Of a stretch of 64,000 bases of DNA, positions 62,838-64,000 are shown piece by piece; the stretch's first letter is position 1; every line of letters starts with the position of its first letter. Origin of the DNA: Rhodoferax lithotrophicus (GTDB lineage Bacteria > Pseudomonadota > Gammaproteobacteria > Burkholderiales > Burkholderiaceae_C). The position numbers and the translations under genes were made by a program. The notes under the pieces were generated by a model. The model did no database searches. It was not told where the DNA came from and saw only the letters and a program-made list of their open reading frames with translations. The stretch lies in the NCBI RefSeq assembly GCF_019973615.1, contig NZ_AP024238.1, positions 186,001 to 250,000 on the forward strand, given 5' to 3'.

Positions 62838-64000
62838 TTAACTGACACCACCTCCCAGGGCCTGATATAAAGCAACACTATCGACTAGGCGTTGTGCCTG
62901 GGCCGCAACCATATTGATCCGGATTGACTGTGCCTGTTGCTGCGCGATGAGCAGTTGCAGGTAGCTGGCCGCGCCCAGCCGGTATTGCCGCTCGACCGAC
63001 TGCAAGGAGGCCTGTGCAGCCATATCAGCGGCAGCGAGGGCAGTCAAAGTTTGTGCATCGCTTTCCACCGCGCGCAGGGTGTCGGCGACGTTACGCAAAG
63101 ACTCCAATACGACGCTCTGGTAATTGGCTGCGGCGGCATCAAAAGCGGCGAGCGCCGCTCTTTTTTCAGCGGGTAGCCCTGGATTAAAAAGAGGCTGGGT
63201 GAGCTGCGCAACCAGGCCCCACACTGCCGAGCCACCACCGAACAGGGTACCGGTGGTCAGCGCTTGAGAGCCAAGGTTGGCGCTCAGGTTGATCTGTGGG
63301 TAGAGCTTGGCGACAGCCACACCATAGTCTGCATTGGCCGCATGCAACAGCGCCTCTGACGCCTGGATATCCGGTCGGCGGCGCACCAGTTCTGAGGGCA
63401 CGACGAGCGGCATCTCGACGGGCAGAGTGAAATCGGCCAGAGTGAAGGCCGGGATGCCACCCGTGCCTGGGGCACGACCGGCTAGCACCGCCAGTAGATG
63501 TTCGGTTTGTTGCAGTTGTTTACGCAGCGCAGGCAGTTCTGCCCGCGTTTGCTCCGCCTGAGCTTGTAGGCTCAACGCTTCATCAGGTGAGGCCTGACCG
63601 ATACGCACGCGTTCATGGGCTAGGCGCAGTTGCTCATCCTGCACGCGCAAAATGGCAGTAGTGGCTTCTAGTTGCGCGGCGAGGCGTGCTCGGGTAATGG
63701 CAGCGGTTGCCATGTTGCCGGCAAGGGCCAGGCGCGCAGCATTCAGTTCGAAGCGACGGTAGTCGGCGCGAGCAGCCAAGGCTTCGAGTGCGCGCCGGTT
63801 GCCGCCAGCCAGATCGAGGTTGTAATGCACGCCAACGCTGGCGTTGTAGAGGCTGAATTGACGTGCGTCTCCGCTCAACCCTTGGCTACTGGGACTCATT
63901 TGCTGGCGCTGAGATCCCAGTGCGACATCTACCTGTGGATATTGCGTCGAGCCCGCCTGTGCGGCAAGAAGCTCCTGCGCCTGTCGCAAATTGGCGCTGA
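62838..64000 (-). CDS. RND efflux outer-membrane lipoprotein, NodT/OprM type (partial)
   Basis: At least 387 codons visible; the frame is still open at the right edge, so the signal peptide and first part are missing. It is a TolC-like protein with the repeated architecture of two helical/beta halves, ending DSVALYQALGGG, and motifs ADYRRFELNAARLALAGNMATAAI and RPDIQASEALLHAANADYGVAVAKLYPQINLSA (in parts). It is cargo of the Tn3-family transposon, so the pump genes are probably further right. Substrate unknown. Confidence 0.88.
   Translation of the reverse strand, partial: SANLRQAQELLAAQAGSTQYPQVDVALGSQRQQMSPSSQGLSGDARQFSLYNASVGVHYNLDLAGGNRRALEALAARADYRRFELNAARLALAGNMATAAITRARLAAQLEATTAILRVQDEQLRLAHERVRIGQASPDEALSLQAQAEQTRAELPALRKQLQQTEHLLAVLAGRAPGTGGIPAFTLADFTLPVEMPLVVPSELVRRRPDIQASEALLHAANADYGVAVAKLYPQINLSANLGSQALTTGTLFGGGSAVWGLVAQLTQPLFNPGLPAEKRAALAAFDAAAANYQSVVLESLRNVADTLRAVESDAQTLTALAAADMAAQASLQSVERQYRLGAASYLQLLIAQQQAQSIRINMVAAQAQRLVDSVALYQALGGGVS

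Larger units (their letters stand above)
59142..64000. mobile_element. Tn3-family transposon (Tn21-like), right part only
   Basis: It begins with a 38-base terminal repeat at 59142-59179 whose first bases are GGGGTCGTCTCAGAAAACGG and whose last are CACGCTAAG, as in the Tn21/Tn501 subgroup. Then come tnpA, tnpR and a res region, followed by an efflux outer-membrane gene. The opposite terminal repeat is beyond 64000. Target duplication should be GAATA (59137-59141). Confidence 0.9.

Noticed and set aside
62838..64000. Efflux protein as a truncated pseudogene
   Set aside because: The frame is still open at the window edge, so missing N-terminus is due to the window, not to a break.

Overview
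The window looks like chromosome from a betaproteobacterium of the Comamonadaceae, most likely Rhodoferax or a near relative. This rests on high GC, several TRAP transporters, a DctSR-like two-component pair, aromatic catabolism through gentisate, and ten copies of a short palindromic repeat between genes. No rRNA, tRNA or CRISPR array was seen. The genus is an inference from gene content.

Layout. 1-8.8 kb: a CBS protein, YebC, an ODP-type diiron protein coupled to a GGDEF-EAL enzyme, a thioredoxin, a phosphofructokinase and a DctR/DctS pair. 8.8-13.3 kb: LapA-domain protein and a TRAP operon with two consecutive DctP genes, ending in a clear terminator. 14.3-26.7 kb: a long run of minus-strand genes. 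It holds 3-hydroxybenzoate 6-hydroxylase, gentisate dioxygenase, an FAH-family hydrolase, a TRAP transporter (large subunit frameshifted), a hemerythrin, a LysR regulator, a class III CoA-transferase, an HMG-CoA-lyase-like enzyme and a LeuCD-type hydratase. Together these could take 3-hydroxybenzoate (or methyl homologues) to (methyl)maleate, then (citra)malate, then acetyl-CoA plus pyruvate or glyoxylate. 27-34.4 kb: regulators, an ECF sigma factor, a DODA-type dioxygenase, an esterase, a permease with a redox-disulfide protein, and a CDF metal exporter.

34.4-45.5 kb is the most striking region. A translationally coupled operon encodes a Tat-exported molybdopterin enzyme with a predicted Cys Mo-ligand, a four-cluster Fe-S subunit, a diheme cytochrome, a TorD-like chaperone, a polyferredoxin, a monoheme cytochrome and MobB. 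It has no membrane quinol subunit. Divergent from it are a PhnD-like binding protein, a sensor kinase and a sigma54 activator. Between them lie a good -24/-12 promoter and three palindromes GTTAC-N6-GTAAC (one with a single mismatch). The substrate is not known; sulfur, arsenic or selenium oxyanions are reasonable guesses.

45.5-56.9 kb: an OB-fold protein, a thioesterase, a cobalamin adenosyltransferase, a double-receiver kinase, the three-gene AmmeMemoRadiSam set, an HD-GYP protein, a D-lactate/glycolate-type oxidase, a SEC-C protein and a secreted ankyrin/SH3 protein. 57-64 kb is mobile DNA: a complete IS1595-family element with 8-bp target duplication, inserted at the edge of one palindromic repeat, and a Tn3-family (Tn21-like) transposon that cuts an M48 peptidase gene and carries an efflux outer-membrane protein. 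The transposon and that gene run off the right edge.
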